Shown here: positions 35,124 through 44,438 of the stretch, piece by piece
Position numbering within the stretch: the stretch's first letter is position 1
Layout: each line of letters opens with the position of its first letter
Source of the DNA: an uncultured Litoreibacter sp.
GTDB taxonomy: Bacteria; Pseudomonadota; Alphaproteobacteria; Rhodobacterales; Rhodobacteraceae
Assembly: GCA_947492995.1 (NCBI GenBank)
Contig: CANLOU010000001.1
Coordinates: 1,249,001 to 1,313,000, forward strand
Direction: 5' to 3'
DNA length: 64,000 bases
Position numbers and translations under genes: made by a program
The notes under the pieces: generated by a model
What the model saw: only the letters and a program-made list of their open reading frames with translations
Databases searched by the model: none
Told to the model about the DNA's origin: nothing

Positions 35124-36053
35124 TCAGAAGCCTACATCGTCACCGCCCTTCAGGTCGAGGATTTTGCGGGCTTCTGCGGGGGTGGCGATCTCTGATCCGA
35201 GATCTTCGATAACGCGTCTTATCTTGGCGACTTGTTGGGCGTTGGATGTGGCAAGCTCTCCGCGTTGAATGAACAGACTGTCCTCAAGGCCGACCCGCAC
35301 GTGCCCACCCATTTGGCTGGCCGTCACGGCCAGCGGGATCTGAGCGGCCCCGGCGGCAAGGACCGACCAGCGGTAATCATCCCCAAACAGCTTGTCAGCC
35401 GTCTTTTTCATGAAGACCAGATTGTCGACATCTGCCCCGATGCCGCCAAGAATGCCCATCACAAACTGGATAAAGATGGGCGCCTTGAACAGCCCGGTAT
35501 CCATGCAGAATTTCAGATTATACAGATGCCCGACATCGTAGCATTCATGCTCGAATTTGATGCGTTCGGGGGCCAGCGTGGTTGCTGCCTCGCGGATGTC
35601 GCGGAAGGTGTTGCGGAAGATGTTGCCGTCCGACCCCTCGACATAGTCCTTTTCCCAATCGAATTTCCATGTGTCGTAGCGCTTGGCCAGCGGATGAAAT
35701 GAGAAATTCATCGACCCCATATTCATCGAACACATTTCAGCGGAAAAGGTCTTGGCAGGCTTGATCCGGTCCTGGATTGACAGCGTCAGCGACCCGCCGG
35801 TCGAGATGTTCACGACCGCATCCGTGGCCTGCTTGATCCGCCCCAGAAATGGCGAAAAGTCATCAGGGTCAACGGACGGGGCCCCGGTTTCGTTGTTGCG
35901 GGCGTGCAGATGCAGGATCGACGCCCCGGCCTGTGCCGCCTCTATCGCCTGCGTGGCGATCCCGTCATAGGTGTAGGGCAACGCATCGGACATGGTTGGC
36001 GTATGAATTGCACCCGTGACGGCACAGGTGATGATTGTCTTTTGCTTCGCCAT
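35124..36053 (-). CDS. BKACE family (DUF849) beta-keto acid cleavage enzyme
   Basis: MAKQKTIITCAVTGAIHTPTMSDALPYTYDGIATQAIEAAQAGASILHLHARNNETGAPSVDPDDF..FEHECYDVGHLYNLKF. Confidence 0.92.
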   Translation of the reverse strand: MAKQKTIITCAVTGAIHTPTMSDALPYTYDGIATQAIEAAQAGASILHLHARNNETGAPSVDPDDFSPFLGRIKQATDAVVNISTGGSLTLSIQDRIKPAKTFSAEMCSMNMGSMNFSFHPLAKRYDTWKFDWEKDYVEGSDGNIFRNTFRDIREAATTLAPERIKFEHECYDVGHLYNLKFCMDTGLFKAPIFIQFVMGILGGIGADVDNLVFMKKTADKLFGDDYRWSVLAAGAAQIPLAVTASQMGGHVRVGLEDSLFIQRGELATSNAQQVAKIRRVIEDLGSEIATPAEARKILDLKGGDDVGF

Positions 36054-36056
36054 TGG

Positions 36057-37058
36057 TCAGTCCTTTGTGCGTACGCGGTAGCTGAGGGGGAACAGTTCAA
36101 GATCATAGCGCTCGCGGATCAGACCCCAGACGCCCTTGGGGGCCTTGAGCATCACGACGATTGCCACAAAGCCCAGAACCAGCAGGTAGGTTGTGCCGAA
36201 ATCTGCCAGAACCTCGCGCAGCAGGAAGAACAGCAACGTGCCGATGATCGGGCCCTCCAGGGTGCCGATCCCGCCGATCACCACGATGAAGATGACGAAG
36301 GCGGTCCAGTCATTGACCGAAAAGGCGGCATCGGGGGAGATGCGCAGCTTTTGCAAGAATATCAGCCCGCCAATGATCGCCGTGAAGGCCGAGGTCACGA
36401 CATAGACCTCCAGCTTGGTGCGCCAGATGTCGATGCCCAACCCGCTGGCCGCCGTTTCGCTGTCGCGGATGGCCGTCAGCGCCAGCCCCCTGCGCGAGCG
36501 CAGGAAGGCGTAGACCGCGGCAATGATGATGACGGCAGCCCCGAGAGCCAGCCAATAGCTATTGGCCTCGCGCACGGCCTTTTTCGCGCCGATTTCCTTG
36601 ACGATGGCGACCGGCAGGGACGACCCCGACCCACCGCCCAGCGCCTGAATCTGGGCAAAGCTCAGCCGGAACACCTCGGCGATGACCCATGTGCCGATGG
36701 CGAAATAGGCCCCCTTCAGCCGGAAGGCCAGCGTCGCGATCGGGATCGACAGGAGGGCCGCCAGCACCCCGCCCAGAAGGACCGCCACCACCGGGTGGAC
36801 GCCGCCGAAAATGGTCAGCGCGAACAGCATGTAGCCGCCGAAGCCCACATAGGCCTGCTGCCCCACCGACACCAGCCCCGCATAGCCCGCCATCAGGTTC
36901 CACAGCGTTGCCAGCGACAGGTAGAGGTAAATCTCGCTCATCAGCCGCATGTCCGCACGGCCTGCCCAATAGGGGGCCGCAGCGAGGACCAGCAGCAGCA
37001 GCCCCCCGCCGATCATTGCGATGCGCGAGGCCCGCGTGGATCTAGTGACTGTACTCAA
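36057..37058 (-). CDS. livM: Branched-chain amino acid-type ABC transporter permease LivM (TTG start inferred)
   Basis: YLYLSLATLWNLMAGYAGLVSVGQQAYVGFGGYMLFALTIFGGVHPVVAVLLGGVLAALLSIPIATLAFRLKGAYFAIGTWVIAEVFRL. Confidence 0.92.
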   Translation of the reverse strand: MSTVTRSTRASRIAMIGGGLLLLVLAAAPYWAGRADMRLMSEIYLYLSLATLWNLMAGYAGLVSVGQQAYVGFGGYMLFALTIFGGVHPVVAVLLGGVLAALLSIPIATLAFRLKGAYFAIGTWVIAEVFRLSFAQIQALGGGSGSSLPVAIVKEIGAKKAVREANSYWLALGAAVIIIAAVYAFLRSRRGLALTAIRDSETAASGLGIDIWRTKLEVYVVTSAFTAIIGGLIFLQKLRISPDAAFSVNDWTAFVIFIVVIGGIGTLEGPIIGTLLFFLLREVLADFGTTYLLVLGFVAIVVMLKAPKGVWGLIRERYDLELFPLSYRVRTKD

Positions 37059-37918
37059 TGCTCTACCCTCGGAAACAGGCCGTTGGGGCGCACGGCCAAA
37101 ACGACCAGGAACGCAATATGGCCCGCCAACAGCTGGAAGCCGGGGTCGATCTTGGCCCCCAGCGTTTGCGCCACGCCAAGGATGATGCCGCCCGCCAGCG
37201 TCCCCCACAGATTGCCAAGCCCGCCGATGATGACCGCCTCGAACCCGAAGATCAGCCGCCCGCCGCCGATGGCGGGGTCAAAGCTGGTGCGCATCCCCAG
37301 CAAGATGCCAGCCACCGCCACCACCGCCAGCGCCAGCGCCATTGCGACGCCAAACACATGCGCCTTGTTCAGCCCCATCAGCTGCGCGATGTCCTGGTTG
37401 TCGCTGACCGCGCGGAACCCGCGGCCCAGCGACGTGCGATAAAAGATGAACTGCAGCCCCGCGATCACCGCAATGGCGATGGCAAAGGTCAGCAGCGGCA
37501 GCACCCCCATGGTGATCCCGCCGACATCAACGCTTGCCGTCTCGATGACGCCGCCGGGCAGCTTGCGCGGATCGGCGGTGTAGGTTTCAAGCAGCGCGTT
37601 CTGGATGATGACCGACAGCCCGAAGGTCACCAGCAGCGGCGGCAGGATGTCGGGGCCAAGCGTCTGGTTGAGGATGCCGCGCTGCAGGACGTAGCCGATG
37701 CCCGCCATCAGCGGCATCACAATCAGCAGCGCCAGAAACGGATGCAGACCCAGCAGCACCGTGGTCGACAGCCCCAGATAGGCCGCCAGAATAATCAGGT
37801 CCCCATGCGCGATATTGACCAGCCGCATGACCCCGAAGATCAGCGACAGCCCCGCCGCAAAGAGCGCGTAAAGCCCGCCCAAAAGCATTCCCTGAACAAG
37901 TGCGTTGATCCAGTCCAT
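37055..37918 (-). CDS. livH: Branched-chain amino acid-type ABC transporter permease LivH
   Basis: MDWINALVQGMLLGGLYALFAAGLSLIFGVMRLVNIAHGDLIILAAYLGLS. Confidence 0.94.
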   Translation of the reverse strand: MDWINALVQGMLLGGLYALFAAGLSLIFGVMRLVNIAHGDLIILAAYLGLSTTVLLGLHPFLALLIVMPLMAGIGYVLQRGILNQTLGPDILPPLLVTFGLSVIIQNALLETYTADPRKLPGGVIETASVDVGGITMGVLPLLTFAIAIAVIAGLQFIFYRTSLGRGFRAVSDNQDIAQLMGLNKAHVFGVAMALALAVVAVAGILLGMRTSFDPAIGGGRLIFGFEAVIIGGLGNLWGTLAGGIILGVAQTLGAKIDPGFQLLAGHIAFLVVLAVRPNGLFPRVEH

Positions 37919-38628
37919 CAGGCGTCCACCCCGAAATAAGCTGCGGTTATTTGTGCGTGCGTGACGTCCTCGGTGCGGCCTTGCAGCGCGATCCGCCCTT
38001 CCATCAGGCAGAACACCCGCGACGACACGGAGAGGGCCTTGGTGATGTCCTGCTCTACGATCATGGCGGTCATCCCGTCGCTGACAATGCCGGGCAGCGC
38101 GTCATAAATCTGGCGGATGATGACGGGCGCGAGGCCAAGCGAGATCTCGTCGAAGAGGATCAGCTCGGGGTTGGCCATCAGCGCGCGTCCGATGGCGACC
38201 ATCTGCTGCTGCCCGCCAGACAATGAGGTCGAGGCCTGCGCCTTGCGCTCCTCTAGGATCGGGAACAGGTCGTAGACCTTGCGCAGGCTCCACGGGCCGG
38301 GCCGCCCGACCTTGCCGCCGATCATCAGGTTTTCCTCGACCGAGAGGGAGGGAAACAGCTGCCGGCCCTCAGGCACCAGCGCGATGCCCAGCTTGGCGAC
38401 CTGATCGGCGCGCAGGGCCCCGATGTCTTGCCCCTGATAGGAAATCGCGTCCGGGCGGTTGCTCAGCAGCCCCGAGATGGAGCGCATCAGCGTCGTTTTG
38501 CCTGCGCCATTAGCGCCAATGATGGCCACGACCTCGCCTGCGGCGATGCTGAGATCGAGGCCGTAGAGCGCCTGAAAGTCGCCGTAATGCGCGTCCAGCG
38601 CGGTGAGCGTCAACATCGGGTCAGACAT
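37918..38628 (-). CDS. livF: ABC transporter ATP-binding protein LivF-type
   Basis: VVAIIGANGAGKTTLMRSISGLL..LSGGQQQMVAIGRALMANPELILFDEISLGLAPVII. Confidence 0.94.
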   Translation of the reverse strand: MSDPMLTLTALDAHYGDFQALYGLDLSIAAGEVVAIIGANGAGKTTLMRSISGLLSNRPDAISYQGQDIGALRADQVAKLGIALVPEGRQLFPSLSVEENLMIGGKVGRPGPWSLRKVYDLFPILEERKAQASTSLSGGQQQMVAIGRALMANPELILFDEISLGLAPVIIRQIYDALPGIVSDGMTAMIVEQDITKALSVSSRVFCLMEGRIALQGRTEDVTHAQITAAYFGVDA

Positions 38629-39349
38629 CGGGATCGACCCCCAGATAAATCTCTTTCACCTGCGCGCTTTCCATTATTTCTTTGGGCGCGCCCTCGGCGA
38701 TTTTCTTGCCAAAATCGACAACAATCAGCTTTTCCACCACGGCAAGCAGGGCGTGGACCACATGTTCGATCCAGATGATCGTGGTGCCTCGGGCGTGGAT
38801 GGCCTTGATCGTGTCGATCAGGGAGCGGCACTCCGCTTCCGTCAGGCCGCCTGCGATTTCGTCAAGCAGCAGCAGCTTCGGCTTTGCAGCCAAGGCGCGG
38901 GTCAGTTCCAACCGCTTGCGGTCCAGAAGCGTCAGGGCCTCGGCCCGGGCATTCGCTTTGGCCAGCAATCCGGTCTCGTCCAAGACGGCAAGCGCGTGGT
39001 TTTCGGCGTCTGCGCCAGACAGCCCCGCCCCTTGGGTCGCCCCCACCAATGCGTTTTCAAACACCGTCATCCCGCCAAAGGGCTGCGGCACCTGAAACGA
39101 CCGCGCGATGCCCATTTTGCACCGCGCGGCCGCTGAAGATTTGGTTACGTCGTGTCCGTTGAATTCGATTTTCCCCGCATCGGCCGGTAGGGTCCCGGTG
39201 ATGAGGTTGAACAGCGACGTCTTGCCTGCGCCGTTGGGGCCGAGGATACCCACGGCCTCCCCGGAACGCACGTCAAAGGACGTGGCATCAGCGACCACAA
39301 CCGCCCCAAAGGACTTTTGCAGACCGCTCACAGACAACAGAGCCGACAT
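38621..39349 (-). CDS. livG: ABC transporter ATP-binding protein LivG-type (start adjusted)
   Basis: MSALLSVSGLQKSFGAVVVADATSFDVRSGEAVGILGPNGAGKTSLFNLITGTL..LLLLDEIAGGLTEAE. Confidence 0.93.
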   Translation of the reverse strand: MSALLSVSGLQKSFGAVVVADATSFDVRSGEAVGILGPNGAGKTSLFNLITGTLPADAGKIEFNGHDVTKSSAAARCKMGIARSFQVPQPFGGMTVFENALVGATQGAGLSGADAENHALAVLDETGLLAKANARAEALTLLDRKRLELTRALAAKPKLLLLDEIAGGLTEAECRSLIDTIKAIHARGTTIIWIEHVVHALLAVVEKLIVVDFGKKIAEGAPKEIMESAQVKEIYLGVDPDV

Positions 39350-40617
39350 CAGCCCAGCAACTGCAATTCGCCGCCCACAGGGATCTGTGGCGCGTGCGCG
39401 TTGTTGGTTATCACCAGCTCGACCCCGTTGCCATTGTCCTGCCATTGGCCGGACACCAGCGGCGTCTTTGACACGTTGGGGACCGGGCCTGTGGCCCAGT
39501 TTACGTCGCCCACAATGGTTGACATGTTGGTGGCCTTGATTGCGGCCGCGATTGCGTCGGCATCATCAAGATCATCGGCCCGGCCGATGACATCGGCGAC
39601 CACCTCGAACAAGGCGTGCTTGAAGCCGATCGGCTGCGTCCAGGGGCGTCCTGTTGCGGCGGTAAAGCCCCCTGCGAGATCAGCGGCTGTGGTGCCATTC
39701 AGCGACGAGCTGAACGGGTGGCTGGGCGACCACCAGATTTCGGATGTCAGGCCCAACCCGCGCGGGCCAAGGGCCTCGATTGCGGAGGGGAACAGCAACG
39801 CTTTGCCGATGGTTGCAACCTTGGGGTTGAATCCTTGCTGCGCGGCCTGCGCCCAGAAGGTGCCAAAATCCGGTGGGATCATCACGCCTGTGATGATCTC
39901 GCAGCCAGCGTCTTTGAAGGCGCTGATGTAGTTGGAGAAGTCATCCGTCAGCGGCTGATACCGGCCTGGGTCGACCAGTTCGAACCCGGCGGCAGCAAGT
40001 GCGGGTGGCAGCCCAAGCTGGGCGTCGCCCCACGCATTGCCATCGGCGTCGTTGGGGAACAATCCGCCCACCTTTTTGGCGACGCCACTGTCGTTCCAAA
40101 GGCCGGTGAAGTTGGCGATGATGTCCTCAAGCCCCCAGAAGAAATGGTAGGTGTAGGCAAAGCCTTCCGCCGGGTTGCCGCCGCGCCCAAAGAAGTAGGG
40201 CTGCCACGGGGCGTCGGTTGTGATGCAGGGGATCTCGTTGATCTCGGCCTGATCTGCCACCGGGTTGGTGGTGTCGGGGGTTGCGGCTGCCGCCATGATG
40301 TCGACTTCGTCATCCAAGATCAGTTCCGCGGCCACTTCGGCTGCGCGGTTCGGGTTTGACTGGCTGTCTTTCTTGATGATTTCGACGTTGTAGGATTTGC
40401 CGTTATTGGTGATCCCGCCCTCGAATTGCGCGCGCAGGCCTTCGAGGATGTAGTCATCGGCCTCGGCGAAGCCCGCCAGCGGGCCGGTTGTCGGCGTGAC
40501 AAACCCCACCTTGATGGTCGGGCTTTGCGCATAGGCGCGTGTGGTTCTTAGAATGGCTGGCGTTGCCAGACCGGCAGCGATCCCGGTCAGTACGCTACGG
40601 CGTGTTGTATTTTTCAT
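39349..40617 (-). CDS. ABC transporter substrate-binding protein (Leu/Ile/Val-binding type)
   Basis: MKNTTRRSVLTGIAAGLATPAILRTTRAYAQSPTIKVGFVTPTTGPLAGFAEADDYILEGLRAQFEGG. Confidence 0.93.
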   Translation of the reverse strand: MKNTTRRSVLTGIAAGLATPAILRTTRAYAQSPTIKVGFVTPTTGPLAGFAEADDYILEGLRAQFEGGITNNGKSYNVEIIKKDSQSNPNRAAEVAAELILDDEVDIMAAAATPDTTNPVADQAEINEIPCITTDAPWQPYFFGRGGNPAEGFAYTYHFFWGLEDIIANFTGLWNDSGVAKKVGGLFPNDADGNAWGDAQLGLPPALAAAGFELVDPGRYQPLTDDFSNYISAFKDAGCEIITGVMIPPDFGTFWAQAAQQGFNPKVATIGKALLFPSAIEALGPRGLGLTSEIWWSPSHPFSSSLNGTTAADLAGGFTAATGRPWTQPIGFKHALFEVVADVIGRADDLDDADAIAAAIKATNMSTIVGDVNWATGPVPNVSKTPLVSGQWQDNGNGVELVITNNAHAPQIPVGGELQLLG

Positions 40618-40638
40618 GTCTTCCTCCCTGAATGACGT

Positions 40639-41556
40639 TTAGCTCGGCAGAATTTTCTCCAGTTTGCCGAGGTGGTTGGCGATCCTTTCCTTGGTTGCGT
40701 CCAGGTCCGCGTCTTCCCAGTCGCGGAAACCGGCCCCGGCGGACATTCCAGTGCGATTGTCCTTTAGAAGCGCGTCAAGATAGGGAGAGGGGTCCTGCCG
40801 CCTCTCCAAATCAAAAAGGACCTGTCGGTGAATGTCGCGCGTCAGTTCGATTCCAACAAGGTCGGCGTTTTCCAACGGCCCCAGCACCGCAAGCCTGCGC
40901 CCGAAACTTGCCTTGACCACATCGTCCACGGCCTGTGCCGTGCAGATGCCGTTTTCCACCAGACTGATCGCCTCCCGCCACAGCGCGTGCTGCAACCGGT
41001 TGCCAATGAAGCCGGGCACATCTTTTTCGACCATCACGGGGGTTTTGCCGACCGTGGCCAGCAGATCAATCATCCCTTGCGCCAAGGCGGGGTCTGTCCA
41101 TTCGGTCTTGATGACCTCGACCAGCGGGATCATGTGCGGCGGGTTCCACCAATGGGTGCCCAGCGCGCGGGGCCGCGTTTTCAGCCCCGCCATGATCTGG
41201 GTGATCTGGATCACCGAAGTGTTTGACGCAAGGGTTGCCCCGGATGGGGCTGCGGCCTCGATCTGGGCGAAGATTGCCTGCTTGAGCTCCAGTTTTTCGG
41301 GAGCTGCCTCGAACACGTGGGTTGCGTTGCTGACGGCGGCCTCAACGGTGTCCGACAGGGTGACCAAGCCCAGCGCATCGCTGATTTCGGCGTCGCTGGC
41401 GCCCAGAAGGCGCAGGCTGTCGCCGATGCGTTGCGGCACGGTGGCCAAAGCGTCGGCCATGGGGTCTGTGACGCAGACAGGCAGCCCCGACCGCGCGAAT
41501 GTCAGCGCGATTCCGTGGCCCATCAGGCCACCCCCTATGACCGCAATACGGCTCAC
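40639..41556 (-). CDS. 3-hydroxyacyl-CoA dehydrogenase family protein
   Basis: MSRIAVIGGGLMGHGIALTFARSGLPVCVTD..ASNTSVIQITQIMAGLKTRPRALGTHWWNPPHMIPLVEVIKTEWTDP. Confidence 0.92.
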   Translation of the reverse strand: MSRIAVIGGGLMGHGIALTFARSGLPVCVTDPMADALATVPQRIGDSLRLLGASDAEISDALGLVTLSDTVEAAVSNATHVFEAAPEKLELKQAIFAQIEAAAPSGATLASNTSVIQITQIMAGLKTRPRALGTHWWNPPHMIPLVEVIKTEWTDPALAQGMIDLLATVGKTPVMVEKDVPGFIGNRLQHALWREAISLVENGICTAQAVDDVVKASFGRRLAVLGPLENADLVGIELTRDIHRQVLFDLERRQDPSPYLDALLKDNRTGMSAGAGFRDWEDADLDATKERIANHLGKLEKILPS

Positions 41557-42338
41557 CCGGCGGTGTACCCGCCGTCGGCATATAGAATATGCCCGGTGTA
41601 AAAGTCCGACGCGCGCGACGTCAGGAACAGCAGTGGGCCCGCCAAGTCCTCGGGCTCGCCCAGGCGGCCCTTGGGGACCCGCGACAGGAACCCGGCGCGG
41701 ACCGTTTTGGCGTGGTCATCATCGCCAAACATCCAGGCGGTCAGCGGGGAGCGGAACACGGTCGGCGCGATTGCGTTGACGGTGATGCCGGTTGGCCCAA
41801 GCTCGCAGCCCAGCGCTTTGGTGATGCCGTCCACGGCGGCCTTGGAGGCGCAATAGGCGGTGTAGCCGGCGGGGTGGCCCAGCAGCCCGCGCGCGGATGA
41901 CATCAGCACCACTTTGCCGCCGTCGCCTTGCGCCTGCATCTGCCGTGTGGCGGCCCGCGCCATCAGCCAGCTTTGGGTGACATTGGCGTCCATCACATCA
42001 GAAAAGGTTTCGGGCGCCATCTCGTCGATTTTGGCGACTTTGTTCATGCCGGAGGCCACGACCAGTATGTCCAGCCGTCCGAAATGGGCAACTGTCTGGG
42101 CGACTAGATCATCGCAAGCGGCCTCGTCGGAGGGGCGCGCGTTGATCTCAAGCGGCGCGCCTTTGCACTTGGCGGCAACGGCGGCCATTGCGTCGGCGTT
42201 GCCTGCGGCCAATGCGACCTTGCAGCCGGCCGCTGACAGGACTTCGGCGGCTACGGCCCCGAACGCGCCGGAGGCGCCGGTAATCAACGCAACCTTGCCG
42301 GAGACGTTAAAGAAAGACATGGGGTCGGACAGGCTCAT
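41553..42338 (-). CDS. SDR family NAD(P)-dependent oxidoreductase (start adjusted)
   Basis: MSLSDPMSFFNVSGKVALITGASGAFGAVAAEVLSAAGCKVALAAGN..GYTAYCASKAAVDGITKALGCELGPTGITVNAIAPTVFRSPL. Confidence 0.92.
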   Translation of the reverse strand: MSLSDPMSFFNVSGKVALITGASGAFGAVAAEVLSAAGCKVALAAGNADAMAAVAAKCKGAPLEINARPSDEAACDDLVAQTVAHFGRLDILVVASGMNKVAKIDEMAPETFSDVMDANVTQSWLMARAATRQMQAQGDGGKVVLMSSARGLLGHPAGYTAYCASKAAVDGITKALGCELGPTGITVNAIAPTVFRSPLTAWMFGDDDHAKTVRAGFLSRVPKGRLGEPEDLAGPLLFLTSRASDFYTGHILYADGGYTAG

Positions 42339-42688
42339 GTCGGGCGCCCTCCCTCGGGGTAGGGGATCACCACCAGCATTTTGCAGACGTGGTTCGACTT
42401 GTTTTCGATCCGGCGGTCCTGCCCCGGCGGGATGGTGCAGCTGTCCATGGCGCGCAGCACCTCGGTTTTGCCGTCCCATTCAATCGTCATCTCGCCTTCA
42501 AGCACGACATAGACCTTTTCGAACGGGGTGCTGTCCGGCCCCGCGCCGCCGCCGGGCAGGAACTGGCTGAAGCCAACCCACTGATTTTCCGGCCCGCCAT
42601 CCACAAACCCTTGCAGGCGCAGCCCGGTGACACCCCAATGGTTTGGGGCGTCATAGGGAGTGGCGTCTTCAAAGCGCGTGATCTGCAT
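42335..42688 (-). CDS. Cupin domain protein
   Basis: PGGGAGPDSTPFEKVYVVLEGEMTIEWDGKTEVLRAMDSCTIPPGQDRRIENKSNHVCKMLVV. Confidence 0.88.
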   Translation of the reverse strand: MQITRFEDATPYDAPNHWGVTGLRLQGFVDGGPENQWVGFSQFLPGGGAGPDSTPFEKVYVVLEGEMTIEWDGKTEVLRAMDSCTIPPGQDRRIENKSNHVCKMLVVIPYPEGGRPT

Positions 42689-43527
42689 CAGAAGGACTCA
42701 CCGGCCTCGATTCTGTAGCCCTGGTCCTTGTCGACCATGGCCACCAGACGGATGATGCACCCGTCGCCGCGATCCCAGTTCCATGGGAAGAAGGCGAAGG
42801 TGACGCGCTTGCCGGTCACCGCGTCCAAATCACCGCCCACGTTTTCGATCCCCAGAATGCCGTTGGAGAAGAGCTTGTTGTGGACCGGTTCCCATTCAGG
42901 GAAATCGACCTCCCACGGTGTGCCGCCCGACCATTCAAGATATTCCTGCTCAAGATGCGGCAGGATGGGGCCGTTGCGTTGCGGGCCGATGGCGGTTGCC
43001 AGCGGGTGGTCATTGGCTTGGGTGTCGTGACCCACGACTTTCACGCCTTTCTCGACCATCCAATCAGCGGCAGAGGGCACAAGGCCCGGGCAATAGGCGA
43101 AGTAGTCGCCATCTTCATATTGCTTGTGCCAGCCCGTGTTGATGATGAGCACGTCGCCTTTGCGGATGGCGTGGCCGCACGCTTTTTCCAAGTCGTCGCC
43201 GGTGATCTGCTCCCACTTTTTCTTGGGGATGCTGACGACAAGTCCGGAGCCGAAGAAATGCGGCAGCGGCACTTCGTCGATGAAGGGCGTGCCCTGGACC
43301 ACATGGGCAGGCGCGTCGATATGGGTGGTCACGTGCATTGTGGTCGTGATCGTCTGGCTCAACACGCCTGATTTGGCCATGTAGTGTTTGCGCTCAATCG
43401 CGACGTCTTTGAAGTAGGGCCAGTTGGGGCATTGGTATCCGAACCGGTGGCTGAGGTTGTAGAACTCAAGCCCCATATCGTTGTTAGTGTTTTCTTGAAA
43501 ATCGATTCCACGGATTGTGACGGTCAT
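42688..43527 (-). CDS. Cyclase family protein (kynurenine formamidase-like)
   Basis: THIDAPAHVVQGTPFIDEVPLPHFFGSGLVVSIPKKKWEQITGDDLEKACGHAIRKGDVLIINTGWHKQY: HxDxPxH metal-binding motif. Confidence 0.9.
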   Translation of the reverse strand: MTVTIRGIDFQENTNNDMGLEFYNLSHRFGYQCPNWPYFKDVAIERKHYMAKSGVLSQTITTTMHVTTHIDAPAHVVQGTPFIDEVPLPHFFGSGLVVSIPKKKWEQITGDDLEKACGHAIRKGDVLIINTGWHKQYEDGDYFAYCPGLVPSAADWMVEKGVKVVGHDTQANDHPLATAIGPQRNGPILPHLEQEYLEWSGGTPWEVDFPEWEPVHNKLFSNGILGIENVGGDLDAVTGKRVTFAFFPWNWDRGDGCIIRLVAMVDKDQGYRIEAGESF

Positions 43528-43559
43528 GCGGTCCTCCCAAAAGATGCATCCGAGCGTTT

Positions 43560-43617
43560 CACAATATGGTGCATCTGCACCGCCATCCGGTCAATACTTG
43601 AGTTGCACCACATTGTG
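43560..43617. promoter_or_regulatory. Candidate IclR operator(s) in the divergent promoter region
   Basis: CACAATATGGTGCA (43560-43573) and inverted TGCACCACATTGTG (43604-43617), 13/14 match, plus nested GGTGCA-TC-TGCACC. Confidence 0.5.
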
Positions 43618-43669
43618 GGCTAGCAGTTGGGCGAGCTAGGCACCGCCCTTTCCACGGAGAAATTCGGGT

Positions 43670-44419
43670 ATGAACATCCAAAAAGTTAACTCAGGCCAAG
43701 GTATTCAAGTCATTAGCCGGGCCATGCGGATCATGCGGATACTGGCAAAAAACACCAATGGCCTGAGTTTGGGCGGTATTGCGAAGGCGGCGGGATTGCC
43801 CCGTTCTACGGTACAACGAATCGTCGCGGCTTTGTCGGACGAGGGTCTTGTCTCGGTCGGGGAGGGCAGCGGGGGAATCAGGCTTGGCCCCGAAATTCAG
43901 GTCTTGGCGCGGGCCGTTTTTTCGTCTCCGCAGGATCGCTTCCGACCGCTGCTGGCCTCGATTGCCAAAGAGACGGGGGAGACCGTCGATCTTGCGGTGC
44001 TGCGGGGCGACAAGATGCTGTTCATAGATCAAGTTGTCGGCGGCCAGCGGCTTCGCACTGTGTCCAGCATCGGTGAAACATTCCCGCTGACATCAACAGC
44101 CAACGGCAAGGCGGCGCTGGCCTGTCTGGACGAATTTGCGGCAACGCGGCTGATAATGGCTGAGCTGTCGGACCAAAGCCCCAAGGATCGCAACCTGTCA
44201 CAGCTGCTGGCAGAGGTCGCCATGATCCGCGAGGGGGGGCTGGCGCGCGATGAGGGTGAGCATACCGAAGGCATTTCGGCGCTTGGCTTTGCGGTGGCGG
44301 ACCCAAACGGGGACATTCATGCGGTGTCCTTGCCCGTCCCCTCCAGCAGGTTTGCAGGAAAGGAGCAGACCCTTGTCGCCGCGATGGCGAAAGCAAGGGC
44401 CAGCCTTTACGACACCTAG
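43670..44419 (+). CDS. IclR family transcriptional regulator
   Basis: ISRAMRIMRILAKNTNGLSLGGIAKAAGLPRSTVQRIVAALSDEGLVSVG..FPLTSTANGKAALACL. Confidence 0.94.
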   Translation: MNIQKVNSGQGIQVISRAMRIMRILAKNTNGLSLGGIAKAAGLPRSTVQRIVAALSDEGLVSVGEGSGGIRLGPEIQVLARAVFSSPQDRFRPLLASIAKETGETVDLAVLRGDKMLFIDQVVGGQRLRTVSSIGETFPLTSTANGKAALACLDEFAATRLIMAELSDQSPKDRNLSQLLAEVAMIREGGLARDEGEHTEGISALGFAVADPNGDIHAVSLPVPSSRFAGKEQTLVAAMAKARASLYDT

Positions 44420-44438
44420 CGCCCGCCCGCTGACGCGG

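Noticed and set aside
36057-40617. LivFGHM plus SBP as a novel transporter
   Set aside because: Standard HAAT-type ABC importer; only its genomic context is of interest.
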